Below, in pieces: positions 46,076 through 54,542 of a stretch of DNA of 64,000 nt. Source of the DNA: Granulicoccus phenolivorans DSM 17626 = NBRC 107789 = JCM 15570 (GTDB lineage: Bacteria > Actinomycetota > Actinomycetes > Propionibacteriales > Propionibacteriaceae); assembly GCF_000423085.1 (NCBI RefSeq), contig NZ_AUHH01000016.1:20458-84457 (forward strand), read 5' to 3'. The position numbers were made by a program, and so were the translations under genes. Below the pieces are notes generated by a model, which did not search any database, had not been told where the DNA came from, and was given only the letters and a program-made list of their open reading frames with translations. Positions within the stretch are counted from its first letter, which is position 1; each line of letters opens with the position of its first letter.

Positions 46076-47404
46076 ATGACCGAGGGCACGGCCGGCCGGG
46101 GGCAGGACGCCACCCGGCGGGCCGTCGCCGCGGTGTGGCGGATCGACGCGGCCCGCGTCGTGGCCACCCTCGCCCGCTACACCGGCGACTTCGGCCTGGC
46201 CGAGGACCTCGCCCAGGAGGCCCTCGCCCAGGCCCTGGAACGCTGGCCCGACCAGGGGATACCGCGCAATCCGGCCGCCTGGCTCACCCATGTGGCCAAG
46301 CGCCGCGCCGCCGACCATTGGCGTCGCCAGGATCGACAGGCCGCCGGGACCGCCGCGCTGGCCCACGACCTCGAACTCAACCGGTTCGAGGAGAACCAGC
46401 CGCCCTGGGATCCCGACGAGATCAGCGATGACGTGCTGCGGCTGCTGTTCACCGCCTGCCACCCGGTGCTGTCCGAACCGGCCCGGGTCGCGCTCACCCT
46501 GCGGGTGGTCGCCGGGCTCGGGACCGAGGAACTGGCCCGGCTGTTCCTGGTCCCGGTCAGCACGGTGCAGCAGCGCATCGTGCGCGCGAAACAGACCCTG
46601 GCCGAGGCCGGCGTCCCGTTCGAGACTCCGCCGCGGGCCGAGCGGGGACGACGGCTGGCCTCCGTGCTCGGGGTGATCTACCTGATCTTCACCGAGGGAC
46701 ACACCGCGACCGCCGGGACCGACTGGATGCGGCCCGAACTCAGCCGGGAGGCGATCCGGCTGGGGCGCCAGCTGGTCGCGCTGCAACCCGACGAGCCCGA
46801 GACCCACGGGCTGCTGGCCCTGATGGAACTCACCGCAGCCCGCTTCCCGGCCCGGGTGGACGCCACCGGAGCGCCGATCCTGCTGGCCGATCAGGATCGA
46901 CGCCGCTGGGACCGGGGAGCGATCCGGCGCGGGCGGGCGTCGCTGCAGCGGGCCCAGGATTGCGGTCGCGGACTGGGGCCGTACGCCCTGCAGGCCGCGA
47001 TCGCCGAATGCCACGCGATCGCCCCCGACGTGGCCCACACCGACTGGCGCCGCATCGTCACGGCGTACGAGGCCCTGGAACTGATCGCGCCCTCCCCGGT
47101 GATCACGCTCAACCGGGCCGTCGCGGTGGCGGAGGCGTCCGGGCCGCAGGAGGCGCTGGCGATCGTCGACGGGCTGGCCGGGCACGGGCCGGCCGGGCAC
47201 GGGCCGGCCGGGCGCAAGGGGGGCCTGGCCACCTCCTACCTGCTGCCCTCGGTACGCGGCGAACTACTGGCCCGGCTGGGGCGTACCGACGAGGCCCGGG
47301 CGGAGTTCATCGAGGCAGCCCGCCGGGCGCACAATGCCCGGGAACGCGACGTCCTGCTGGCGAAGGCCGCCCGGGGCGGCAGTCCGGATCGGGGAGCGCA
47401 GTAG
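46076..47404 (+). CDS. ECF42-type RNA polymerase sigma factor with C-terminal TPR-like extension
   Basis: 442 residues. Region 2 is AAVWRIDAARVVATLARYTGDFGLAEDLAQEALAQALERWPDQGIPRNPAAWLTHVAKRRAADHWRR, and region 4 is RVALTLRVVAGLGTEELARLFLVPVSTVQQRIVRAKQTL. A ~230-residue helical extension (DUF6596/TPR-like: GRRLASVLGVIYLIFTEGHTATAG, LRPDEPETHGLLALMEL-like, LLARLGRTDEARAEFIEAARRAHNARERDVLLAKA) replaces an anti-sigma gene. GHGPAGHGPAG is an internal repeat. It starts six bases after the YCII gene. The extension is required for activity in studied ECF42 proteins; the signal is unknown. Confidence 0.92.
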   Translation: MTEGTAGRGQDATRRAVAAVWRIDAARVVATLARYTGDFGLAEDLAQEALAQALERWPDQGIPRNPAAWLTHVAKRRAADHWRRQDRQAAGTAALAHDLELNRFEENQPPWDPDEISDDVLRLLFTACHPVLSEPARVALTLRVVAGLGTEELARLFLVPVSTVQQRIVRAKQTLAEAGVPFETPPRAERGRRLASVLGVIYLIFTEGHTATAGTDWMRPELSREAIRLGRQLVALQPDEPETHGLLALMELTAARFPARVDATGAPILLADQDRRRWDRGAIRRGRASLQRAQDCGRGLGPYALQAAIAECHAIAPDVAHTDWRRIVTAYEALELIAPSPVITLNRAVAVAEASGPQEALAIVDGLAGHGPAGHGPAGRKGGLATSYLLPSVRGELLARLGRTDEARAEFIEAARRAHNARERDVLLAKAARGGSPDRGAQ

Positions 47405-47413
47405 CGCCCGAGG

Positions 47414-48820
47414 TCAGGGCCGCTCCTGGGGCGAGCCGAACATGATCTCGTCCCAACTGGGCACCTGGGCTCGCTTCCGGGTGGACTTGCGGGCCGGCTT
47501 CGGCGCCTGGTCCCCGGTCAGCGTCTCCTGTTCGCCCTCGGGCTCCTTCGGCTTGCGGGTACGCCGCGGTCGGGGTTTGGGCGTGGCATCGGCGTCATCG
47601 GTGGACTCCGCGGGGTGGATCGCGACATTGGTGTGCTCGACGTCGTCCTCGGACACCTCGTCGGCGGGCGGCGAATCCGGGGTGACGGGATCCTCGGTCC
47701 TGCGGGTGGGGGAGGTGCGCGGGGCCGGCCGCGCGGAGCGAGCGGCTCGGCGCCGGGCGGCCCGACTCGGCGCCGGCGCCTCGGCGGCCCCCGACGCCGG
47801 TTCCGGGGCCGACGCCGGTTCCGGGGCCGACGCCGGTTCCGGGGCCGACGCCTGCTCCGGTGCCGACGGCTGCTCCGGAGCAGACGTCCGCTCCGGGCCA
47901 GGCTTCGGCGTACGTTCCGATTCCCGCGCCCGGTCGGATTCCCGCGCCCGCTCGACCCGCTCGACCCGCTCGGCCGGTTCCCGGTCCGGTCCGGGCTCGG
48001 GCGCACCATCGTCGGTCGGCAGATCATCGGCGACCGGCGGGGTGCCGTCATCGGTGCCGAGTCCGGCGTACACGTTCACCGAGTCCTCGGCGATCCCGCC
48101 GAGCATGTCGTAGAGGACGTCGAGTTCATTGCGGCCGGCCGGAACCACGTCGTACTGATCGAGTTCGGCTTCGACCTGGAAGCGGATCACCTCGGGATCG
48201 GTGTATTCCCAATCTGGATCGGCATCGGCCGGGGTGGTGGCGTGCTCCGCGGAGCCGTACTGCCCCGGCTCGTCGCGGTCCGCCTCGGCCCGGGCCCGGT
48301 CCCGGGCGCGGCGCTTGTGGACCGGAACGGTGTCCTCGACCACGTCGCCGCCCACGGCATGCACCAGGGCGAGGTCATCGACCACATCTCCGGGACGGGC
48401 GGAATCGCCGATCAGCCAGGACCCCTCGTCGTCGTCGGCGACACTGAAGTTGCCCTGCATGTCGAAGATGAAGGTGGCCCGGCGCTGGTCGCCCTCGGGC
48501 GGCTGGTAGGTCGCGACCAGGGTCCAGCGGCGGTCCGGTCGGCGCCAGGCGTCCCAGTCGAGGGAGTCCAGGTCCAGGCCGTGCGGCGCCAATTGTTCGG
48601 TGATGGCCTGGTTCAGGCGGCGATGGGTCGCGGTTTCGCCGCGCCGGCGTACGCTGGCACGCAGCGCCTGACCGACCGCGTGGGCGCGTTCGGCCATGAT
48701 CGGGGCAACGAAGCCACCGATGCGCTCAACCGGCACCCCGGCAGCCTCGGCCACGGACTCCACCGACTCGCCCATCCGCAGGCGGTCCTGGATCTCTCGT
48801 GGTCTCAGCGCACTATCCAT
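47414..48820 (-). CDS. sepH: SepH, FtsZ-interacting septation protein
   Basis: 468 residues. The N-terminal DUF3071 domain with a helix-turn-helix is present: LRPREIQDRLRMGESVESVAEAAGVPVERIGGFVAPIMAERAHAVGQALRASVRRR, then VATYQPPEGDQRRATFIFDMQGNFSVADDDEGSWLIGD. The remaining ~300 residues are disordered, acidic/proline-rich, with PEPASA repeats, and end in a conserved C-terminal KRAQVPSWDEIMFGSPQ. SepH promotes FtsZ assembly in Streptomyces and mycobacteria. It converges with the sigma factor gene, 9 bp apart, and is divergent from hemH with a 200-bp gap. Confidence 0.93.
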   Translation of the reverse strand: MDSALRPREIQDRLRMGESVESVAEAAGVPVERIGGFVAPIMAERAHAVGQALRASVRRRGETATHRRLNQAITEQLAPHGLDLDSLDWDAWRRPDRRWTLVATYQPPEGDQRRATFIFDMQGNFSVADDDEGSWLIGDSARPGDVVDDLALVHAVGGDVVEDTVPVHKRRARDRARAEADRDEPGQYGSAEHATTPADADPDWEYTDPEVIRFQVEAELDQYDVVPAGRNELDVLYDMLGGIAEDSVNVYAGLGTDDGTPPVADDLPTDDGAPEPGPDREPAERVERVERARESDRARESERTPKPGPERTSAPEQPSAPEQASAPEPASAPEPASAPEPASGAAEAPAPSRAARRRAARSARPAPRTSPTRRTEDPVTPDSPPADEVSEDDVEHTNVAIHPAESTDDADATPKPRPRRTRKPKEPEGEQETLTGDQAPKPARKSTRKRAQVPSWDEIMFGSPQERP

Positions 48821-49020
48821 CCGTCATCCCTACCGGTCCATCGTTGTTCCCCACCCGGTGCAGCCGGTCGCCCGGCCTTGCGCCAAGGGTGAACCAGATC
48901 TCACACGTTACCGACATCACCAAACTAGCGTGAGGTTCGCGGAATGGATCGCAAGGGCCGGTGTGATTTGGGAAAATGGTCGGCACGGGCCGGTTCGGAT
49001 CGGCCCCGGGAAGGGAAGCG

Positions 49021-50061
49021 ATGAGCTACGACGCGATCGTCCTGGTCTCCTTCGGCGGTCCGGAACGGGCGGAGGACGTGCTGCCCTTCCTGCGCCGGGT
49101 GACCGCCGGACGGCCCATTCCCGAGGATCGACTGACCGCGGTGGCCGAGCACTACTACGCCCGCGGCGGACGCAGCCCCCTGCCCGACCAGTGCCGCGAC
49201 CTGCGCGACGCCCTGGCCGCCGAGCTGCGGCGCCGGGGCCACGACATCGAGGTGTTCTGGGGCAACCGGAACTGGCATCCGCTGCTGACCGACCTGATCC
49301 CCGAACTCGCCGCGGACGGCCACCGGCGGCTGCTGATGCTGACCACCAGTGCCTACCCCTCCTACTCCGGATGCCGGCAGTATCGGGAGAACATGGCCGC
49401 CGCCGCGGCGGGCACCGAGGTGGAGATCGATCGGATCGACCACTACGCCCTCGACCGGGGCTTCGTCCAGCCCAACTTCGAGGCGGTGCATGAGGCCTGG
49501 ACCGGGCTCGGTGCCGATTCGGGCAATCGGCGGCTGGTCTTCGTCACCCATTCGATCCCCGAGGCGATGGCCGACGCGTCCGGCGGGCCGGGGCGCCGGG
49601 CGTACGTGGACTGGCATCGGCAGGTTGCCGACCGGATCGTCCGGGCGCTGGAGGAGCGCACCGGCCGTCCGGTGGTCTGGGAACTGGCGTACTGCTCCCG
49701 GTCGGGACCGCCGCAGCAGCCCTGGCTGGGACCCGACATCAACGACCTGCTGACCCTGCTGGCCGAGGAACGCGTCGAGGAAGTCGTGCTCTCCCCGATC
49801 GGATTCACCTCCGATCACATGGAGGTCGTCTGGGACCTCGATACCGAGGCCGCCGCGGCCGCCGCCGCCGTCGGGATCCGCCTGGTCCGGGCGGGGACCG
49901 CCGGCACCCACCCGGTCTTCGTGTCCGGGCTGGTCGACCGGATCGAGGCCCGCATCGCCGGGGAAGCCGCCGGGGAACCCGGCCCCCGCTGCGCGGCGAA
50001 CTGTTGCCCCAATCCGTACCGGCCCGCCACCCCCGCGGTCGCCGAGCGGCCCGCGGACTGA
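49021..50061 (+). CDS. hemH: ferrochelatase (coproporphyrin type)
   Basis: 346 residues; GGGAAGGGAAG precedes the ATG. Inserts iron into the porphyrin macrocycle. The N-terminus DAIVLVSFGGPERAEDVLPFLRRVTAGR is typical, as are TSAYPSYSGCRQYRENM, VTHSIPEAMAD (His) and VELSPIGFTSDHMEVVWDLD (the conserved Glu/His region). Three cysteines near the C-terminus (GPRCAANCC), together with the upstream Cys in YSGC, resemble the [2Fe-2S] ligands of actinobacterial coproporphyrin ferrochelatases. The family is often labelled CpfC in actinobacteria. Confidence 0.93.
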   Translation: MSYDAIVLVSFGGPERAEDVLPFLRRVTAGRPIPEDRLTAVAEHYYARGGRSPLPDQCRDLRDALAAELRRRGHDIEVFWGNRNWHPLLTDLIPELAADGHRRLLMLTTSAYPSYSGCRQYRENMAAAAAGTEVEIDRIDHYALDRGFVQPNFEAVHEAWTGLGADSGNRRLVFVTHSIPEAMADASGGPGRRAYVDWHRQVADRIVRALEERTGRPVVWELAYCSRSGPPQQPWLGPDINDLLTLLAEERVEEVVLSPIGFTSDHMEVVWDLDTEAAAAAAAVGIRLVRAGTAGTHPVFVSGLVDRIEARIAGEAAGEPGPRCAANCCPNPYRPATPAVAERPAD

Positions 50062-50134
50062 CTGACGCCCCGGACGGTTCTTTCCGGGCTGGGTCGTGTC
50101 CCTATTTCGAGGGACCCGGCATCCAATTTTTCAG

Positions 50135-50143
50135 TGCTAGCAT
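50135..50143 (+). promoter_or_regulatory. extended -10 upstream of the DUF4193 gene
   Basis: TGCTAGCAT (TG then TAGCAT), ~127 bp before the start. No good -35 is seen, which suits an extended -10 promoter. Small hairpins (TCCCT...AGGGA near 50099-50114, GGGGA...TCCCT near 50144-50157) flank it. Confidence 0.4.
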
Positions 50144-50270
50144 GGGGATTTGTCCCTGTGTGATATGCATACGCCAGACTTCGGGAGTTAGCTCCCGGCC
50201 CGGTCCGCAACCCCGCCGGGGCGGACCGGTTCAGGCTTGCAGCGACTGGCCCACAGGAGAAAGAACAAAT

Positions 50271-50570
50271 ATGGCGACAGATTACGATGCCCCCCGCAAG
50301 ACGGAGGAGGAGATCAAGGAAGACTCCATCGAGGAGTTGAAGACTCGTCGCAACGACCAGAACTCCGGTCGGGTCGACGAGGACGAGGTCGAGGCCGCGG
50401 AATCCTTCGAGCTGCCCGGCGCCGACCTCTCCCACGAGGAACTGACCGTCCGGGTGCTGCCGCGGCAGTCCGACGAGTTCACCTGCGCCGGCTGCTTTCT
50501 GGTACGCCATCGCAGCCAGCTCGCCGAGACCCGCAACGGTCAGGAGTACTGCTTCGACTGCGCGGGCTGA
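50271..50570 (+). CDS. DUF4193 protein
   Basis: 99 residues; AGGAGAAAG precedes the ATG. Very acidic N-terminal half (KTEEEIKEDSIEELKTRRNDQNSGRVDEDEVEAAESFELPGADLS), then a zinc-finger-like C-terminus: FTCAGCFLVRHRSQLAETRNGQEYCFDCAG (two CxxC pairs). The family is found throughout actinobacteria at this locus and is well expressed; function unknown, possibly an RNA-polymerase- or ribosome-associated factor. Monocistronic: followed by a strong terminator. Confidence 0.9.
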   Translation: MATDYDAPRKTEEEIKEDSIEELKTRRNDQNSGRVDEDEVEAAESFELPGADLSHEELTVRVLPRQSDEFTCAGCFLVRHRSQLAETRNGQEYCFDCAG

Positions 50571-50616
50571 CCCGCGCAGCCGGCGCGCACTGGGTAACAG
50601 CACAGGCACTCGGCAA

Positions 50617-50653
50617 CAGCACAGGGCCTCGCCGTCGGCGAGGCCCTGTGCTG
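50617..50653. terminator. strong bidirectional terminator
   Basis: Seventeen perfect pairs (CAGCACAGGGCCTCGCC and complement) with a GTC loop, between the converging DUF4193 and DUF4235 genes. Confidence 0.9.
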
Positions 50654-50694
50654 CGTTCGGGACCGAACCGGTTCCGGCCCGGCGGTGCGTGGAA

Positions 50695-50985
50695 TCAGAA
50701 GCTGATGTTCACCTTGTTCGGCTTGTGGTCCGACCCGAGGTTGGCCTGCCAGCGCCGGACCGCGAAGCGGTTGGTCAGCAACTGCACGACGCCGACGCCG
50801 ACACCCCAGGCCATCGCCCAGGTGAGTGCCTTGACCAGCGGGGTATCGGGATCGCCCGGCTCCGGCGGCTCCTCACCGGTCACCAATTCCCAGCCCTTGG
50901 TGATGGCCTTCTGCGCCACGATCGTGGTGACCGTACCGATCAGGGTGGTGTAGATCTTCCACAGCAGTCCCTTCGAGGGTTCCAT
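50695..50985 (-). CDS. DUF4235 small membrane protein
   Basis: 96 residues from the ATG at 50985, which has AGGAGG five bases before it; an ATG five codons earlier lacks a site. Two hydrophobic stretches (GLLWKIYTTLIGTVTTIVAQKAI and LVKALTWAMAWGVGVGVVQLL) flank a polar loop TGEEPPEPGDPDTP, as in DUF4235. Membrane localisation is likely; function unknown. It is divergent from DUF3093 (135 bp between starts). Confidence 0.85.
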   Translation of the reverse strand: MEPSKGLLWKIYTTLIGTVTTIVAQKAITKGWELVTGEEPPEPGDPDTPLVKALTWAMAWGVGVGVVQLLTNRFAVRRWQANLGSDHKPNKVNISF

Positions 50986-51120
50986 GCTGCCTCCTGTCAT
51001 GACCCACGCGGGGCATCGTCTCTGGTCGAACGCCGCTCAGTCTAATGGTGCGCGGTAGGTTGGAGGCAGGTACGCCGACGGCCGCGTCGCCGGGTACCGC
51101 GAACGAGCAGACAGGACATG

Positions 51121-51612
51121 ATGAGCGAGACGACACCGGTTCCGCCGGGGCGTACGCAGGCCCGGGCGTGGTATGCCGAGCGGCTGCGACTGCCGTGGGT
51201 CTGGACGGCGATGATCGTGGTGATGGCCCTCTCCATCGGGATCGCCTCGGGCTTCTATCTGGGCTGGCAATTCGGCGTGGGTGCCGCGGTCGTGACCATG
51301 GTGGCGGCCGCGCTGGTCCTGGTTCCGTACCTGGACCGACCCGTCACCGTGGACAGCGAGGGTCTCACCGTCGGGCGCAGCCGGTTGGAATATGCGTGGA
51401 TCGCCGAGGTCACCGCGCTGGATGCCGAGGAGAGCGCTGCGGTCCTGGGGCCGCGCTCGGATCCACGGGATTTCCTGGTGACCCGGCCCTGGCTGAAGCG
51501 CCTGGTCGTGGTCACCCTGAACGATCCTGCCGACCCGCATCCGCACTGGGTGATCGGCACCCTGCATCCCGAACCGCTGGCCGCCGCCATCCGGCGCGGC
51601 CTGGCGCAGTGA
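51121..51612 (+). CDS. DUF3093 membrane protein
   Basis: 163 residues from the second of two adjacent ATGs (AGGA spacing fits it better). Two helices near the N-terminus (VWTAMIVVMALSIGIASGFYLGW and GVGAAVVTMVAAALVLVPYL), then a soluble beta-rich PH-like domain: VTVDSEGLTVGRSRLEYAWIAEVTALDAEESAAVLGPRSDPRDFLVTRPWLKRLVVVTLNDPADPHPHWVIGTLHPEPLAAAI. It is found at this position in many actinobacteria, usually followed by dut. Here no dut gene lies between it and DUF3710. Confidence 0.9.
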   Translation: MSETTPVPPGRTQARAWYAERLRLPWVWTAMIVVMALSIGIASGFYLGWQFGVGAAVVTMVAAALVLVPYLDRPVTVDSEGLTVGRSRLEYAWIAEVTALDAEESAAVLGPRSDPRDFLVTRPWLKRLVVVTLNDPADPHPHWVIGTLHPEPLAAAIRRGLAQ

Positions 51613-51752
51613 CCGGGAAGATTTCGTCAACCGCGGACGTTTCCCCAGCGATCACCGGGTTGGTCAGAAGGCACCCCCACGGGGCAGACTGAGGGCGTAA
51701 CCGTCGTGTGGCTCAGCCTGAGCCGGCCGGGTGAGTGAGGAAGTGGGAGCAG

Positions 51753-52649
51753 ATGATCTTTGGTCGCAAGAAGAAGGCAGCCAAGTCCGCGGAGGAGACC
51801 TCGGACGAACGCGACCTGACCGAGGATGAGACCACCCGCGAGGAGGACTCCGACGACGTCGACGACGAGCCCACCGACCTGGCGGACGACGCCGACGATG
51901 AAGACGACACCCTCGAAGACGACGACGATGACGACACCCTCGACGACGACGACGACGAAGACGACGAGGACGAGGACGAGGACGAGGACAGCGAGGAAGA
52001 CGACGAGTTCGCCGGCCTGACCGCCGAGCAGCGCAAGTGGGCCGAGTTCGACCGCTCCGCCGACTGGCGGGCGGAAGGCCCCTTCGACATCGACGAAGTC
52101 GACCTCGAGGACGATGACATCCAGCGCATCGATTTCGGCTCGATGATCATCACCCCGATGCCGGAGTGCGAGATCCGGCTGCAGATGCACGAGGCGTCCC
52201 AGCAGATCGTCTCCGCCCTGCTCATCGCCAAGGATTCCGCGCTGGAACTGGCCGCCTTCGCCGCGCCCAGCACTCCCGGTATGTGGGCGGAGGTACGCCA
52301 GGAGATCATCGAGGCGACCCAGGAATCCGGCGGCTTCACCGACCTGGTGGAGGGCCCCTTCGGTACCGAACTGATCCGCAATCAACCGGTCCAGACACCG
52401 GAGGGCCAGACCGCGATCCAGGCCTCCCGCACCTGGGTGGCCGAAGGACCCCGATGGCTGCTGCGCGGCGTATTGTTCGGAGAGGCGGCACTCGCCCAGG
52501 GCTACGACGATGACGTGGTCGGGCCGCTCTACGACGTGTTCTGCGACACGATCGTGCGGCGTGGCGACAGCCCGAAACCGATGGGGGACGTCCTGGCCCT
52601 CACGATTCCGGACGAACTGCAGCAGAATGCTGCCGAGGCCGACGCGTAG
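51753..52649 (+). CDS. DUF3710 protein with acidic N-terminus
   Basis: 298 residues; GGGAG precedes the ATG. After MIFGRKKK, residues ~15-90 are an Asp/Glu-rich disordered run with about two acidic residues out of three. The globular DUF3710 part begins near AGLTAEQRKWAEFDRSADWRAEGPFDIDEVD and includes RIDFGSMIITPMPECEIRLQM and AFAAPSTPGMWAEVRQEIIEATQ. Function unknown. Probably co-transcribed with the OB-fold gene 44 bp downstream. Confidence 0.9.
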   Translation: MIFGRKKKAAKSAEETSDERDLTEDETTREEDSDDVDDEPTDLADDADDEDDTLEDDDDDDTLDDDDDEDDEDEDEDEDSEEDDEFAGLTAEQRKWAEFDRSADWRAEGPFDIDEVDLEDDDIQRIDFGSMIITPMPECEIRLQMHEASQQIVSALLIAKDSALELAAFAAPSTPGMWAEVRQEIIEATQESGGFTDLVEGPFGTELIRNQPVQTPEGQTAIQASRTWVAEGPRWLLRGVLFGEAALAQGYDDDVVGPLYDVFCDTIVRRGDSPKPMGDVLALTIPDELQQNAAEADA

Positions 52650-52693
52650 CGCCGGCCGCCCAACCAGGCGAACACACCAGCAAGGCAGGAGAC

Positions 52694-53065
52694 ATGGGAT
52701 TCGTCAGTTCACTCCGGCGGTTGTGGTCCAGCGACGCCGAACTCGAGCGTGAGGACCAGCAGCGCGACGTCCGGGAGTGTGGTGCCACTCCGGTGGACGA
52801 CTGCACCGATCGAGAGGTCGTCCGACTGCGTGGGCGGATCGAACGGGTGACCCTGCCGGCCACCGATCACTCCCGATCCTATGAGGTCGACTTCAGTGAC
52901 GGTTCGGGCACGGTGCACCTGACCTGGATGGGGCGCGACCACATTCCGGGCGTGGTGGTGGGGGCCACCCTGATCGTCGAGGGCCGGATCAGCTGTCAGG
53001 GCCAGCAGCGCCAGATGTACAACCCGAAATACCAGCTGCTGCACGTCCCCGAGCAGATCCACTGA
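52694..53065 (+). CDS. OB-fold nucleic-acid-binding protein
   Basis: 123 residues; AGGAG precedes the ATG. The core is a single OB fold: EVVRLRGRIERVTLPATDHSRSYEVDFSDGSGTVHLTWMGRDHIPGVVVGATLIVEGRISCQGQQRQMYNPKYQLL, with aromatic and basic residues on the strands. The family is conserved at this locus. Nucleic-acid binding is inferred from the fold. The DUF3159 gene usual downstream is missing; the next genes are the RCK proteins on the other strand. Confidence 0.9.
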   Translation: MGFVSSLRRLWSSDAELEREDQQRDVRECGATPVDDCTDREVVRLRGRIERVTLPATDHSRSYEVDFSDGSGTVHLTWMGRDHIPGVVVGATLIVEGRISCQGQQRQMYNPKYQLLHVPEQIH

Positions 53066-53087
53066 CCCCCCTGCCCGGGGCGGCGGC

Positions 53088-53777
53088 TCAGGGCGTGGTC
53101 CGCGCCCGGACCTCGGCCCCGTCCCGGGACAGCAACTGGGCCAGATCCTGCTCGTCGGCGGGGGCGGTGACGAAGATGACCTCGTCGCCGGCCTCGAAGG
53201 ACCCCTCCGGATCGGGACGAAAAGCCCGGCCGTCGCGGATCAGCGCAACCAGCGCCGAGTCGGCCGGCAGGGCGACCGCACCGATCCGCATCCCGACCAC
53301 CGGGGAGTCGGCCGCCAGGGTCATCTCGACCAGGTTGGTCTGACCGTCCTTGAACCGGAACAGCCGGACCAGATTGCCGACCGTCACCGCCTCCTCGACC
53401 AGGGCGGCCATCATCCGCGGGGTCGACACGGAGACATCGACCCCCCAGACGTCGTCGAACATCCATTCGTTGCCCGGGTGATTCACCCGACCCACCGTGC
53501 GCGGTACGCCGAACTCGGTCTTGGCCAGCAGCGAATGCACCAGGTTGACCTTGTCGTCCCCGGTGGCCGCGATCGAGACGTCGCACTGATCGAGATTGGC
53601 CCGCTCCAGGGAGTCCAGCTCACAGGCGTCGGCGAGCAGCCACTCCGCGTCGGGTACCGAGTCGTACTTCATCGCCTTGGAATCCTTCTCGATCAACAGC
53701 ACTTCATGGCCGTGGTCGAGGAGCTCCCGGGCGATCGAGCGTCCGACATTGCCGGCTCCGACAATTGCGATCCGCAT
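53088..53777 (-). CDS. RCK (TrkA/KtrA-like) potassium-transport regulator
   Basis: 229 residues; AGGAAGG precedes the ATG. Rossmann N-terminus: MRIAIVGAGNVGRSIARELLDHGHEVLLIEKD (GxGxxG, then the ribose-binding acidic residue), with AATGDDKVNLVHSLLAKTEFG. A TrkA_C domain follows (VEMTLAADSPVVGMRIGAVALPADSALVALIRDGRAFRPDPEGSFEAGDEVIFV). It corresponds to CeoC of mycobacteria. It binds NAD(H) or nucleotide and gates a K+ channel or transporter. No TrkH/KtrB subunit is in the window. Confidence 0.92.
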   Translation of the reverse strand: MRIAIVGAGNVGRSIARELLDHGHEVLLIEKDSKAMKYDSVPDAEWLLADACELDSLERANLDQCDVSIAATGDDKVNLVHSLLAKTEFGVPRTVGRVNHPGNEWMFDDVWGVDVSVSTPRMMAALVEEAVTVGNLVRLFRFKDGQTNLVEMTLAADSPVVGMRIGAVALPADSALVALIRDGRAFRPDPEGSFEAGDEVIFVTAPADEQDLAQLLSRDGAEVRARTTP

Positions 53778-53814
53778 GGGTATTGCCTTCCTGATGGGGT
53801 GCCTGGGTGGCCGG

Positions 53815-54477
53815 TCAGTGCCGGGCCGGGGGAGCGGCGAAGATCGCCTCGACCTCGCTGATCCGGTCCAGTTCGACCGCGGCGTACGCCAGATCGCCGT
53901 CCTGGAACAGAGTCTCGGGGCTGGGCACGATGCCCGTGCCGACCCGCAACAGGAACGGGATCGGCGTCCGGGCCGCCTCCTGGAGCCGGCGGATCGGCTG
54001 ACCGACCCAGCCCTGATGCACCCAGACCTCGATCAGCCGCGCGTTGCCCGAGGGGTCGCGCCACACCGGCTCCGAGCCTTCCGGCAGCAACCGACGCAGC
54101 ACCTTGTCGGCGGCCCAGCGTACGGTCGCCACGGTCGGGATCCCCAGCCGTTCGTACACCTGCGCCCGGCCCGGGTCATAGATCCGGGCGACCACATTGT
54201 CCACACCGAAGGACTCGCGCACCACCCGGGCGGCGAGGATGTTGGAGTTGTCGCCGCTGGAGACCGCGGCGAACCCGTCGGCGGACTCGATCCCGGCACG
54301 GCTGAGGACGCCGCGGTCGAAGCCGACACCCTTGACGGTCTGACCATGAAAGTCAGGGCCCAGCCGGCGGAAGGCATCGGTGTCGATGTCGATGACGGCC
54401 ACCGAATGTCCACGCTTTTCGAGGCTGCGGGCCAGTCGGGAACCCACGCGGCCACAGCCCATGATGACGATGTGCAC
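53815..54477 (-). CDS. RCK (TrkA/KtrA-like) potassium-transport regulator
   Basis: 220 residues from GTG at 54477 (CAGGAT on the minus strand at 54484-54489 is six bases upstream; leaderless). VHIVIMGCGRVGSRLARSLEKRGHSVAVIDIDTDAFRRLG is the dinucleotide fold; AVSSGDNSNILAARVVRESFGVDNVVARIYDP is the second half. The TrkA_C part (PIRRLQEAARTPIPFLLRVGTGIVPSPETLFQDGDLAYAAVELDRISEVEAIFA) lacks the usual length. It corresponds to CeoB. It lies 37 bp upstream of the second RCK gene, so the two form an operon, and is divergent from the KimA-like permease. Confidence 0.92.
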   Translation of the reverse strand: MHIVIMGCGRVGSRLARSLEKRGHSVAVIDIDTDAFRRLGPDFHGQTVKGVGFDRGVLSRAGIESADGFAAVSSGDNSNILAARVVRESFGVDNVVARIYDPGRAQVYERLGIPTVATVRWAADKVLRRLLPEGSEPVWRDPSGNARLIEVWVHQGWVGQPIRRLQEAARTPIPFLLRVGTGIVPSPETLFQDGDLAYAAVELDRISEVEAIFAAPPARH

Positions 54478-54483
54478 GGGTTC

Positions 54484-54536
54484 ATCCTGCCATGGACTGT
54501 TGGGTGATTCGCCAACCCACGGGCCGGGCGTACATT
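54484..54536. promoter_or_regulatory. divergent leaderless promoters of the RCK and KimA-like genes
   Basis: ATCCTG (54484-54489; CAGGAT on the minus strand) and TACATT (54531-54536) each lie six bases from a GTG start. Only 65 bp separate the two start codons, so the genes could share a regulator. Confidence 0.55.
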
Positions 54537-54542
54537 GTGCGG

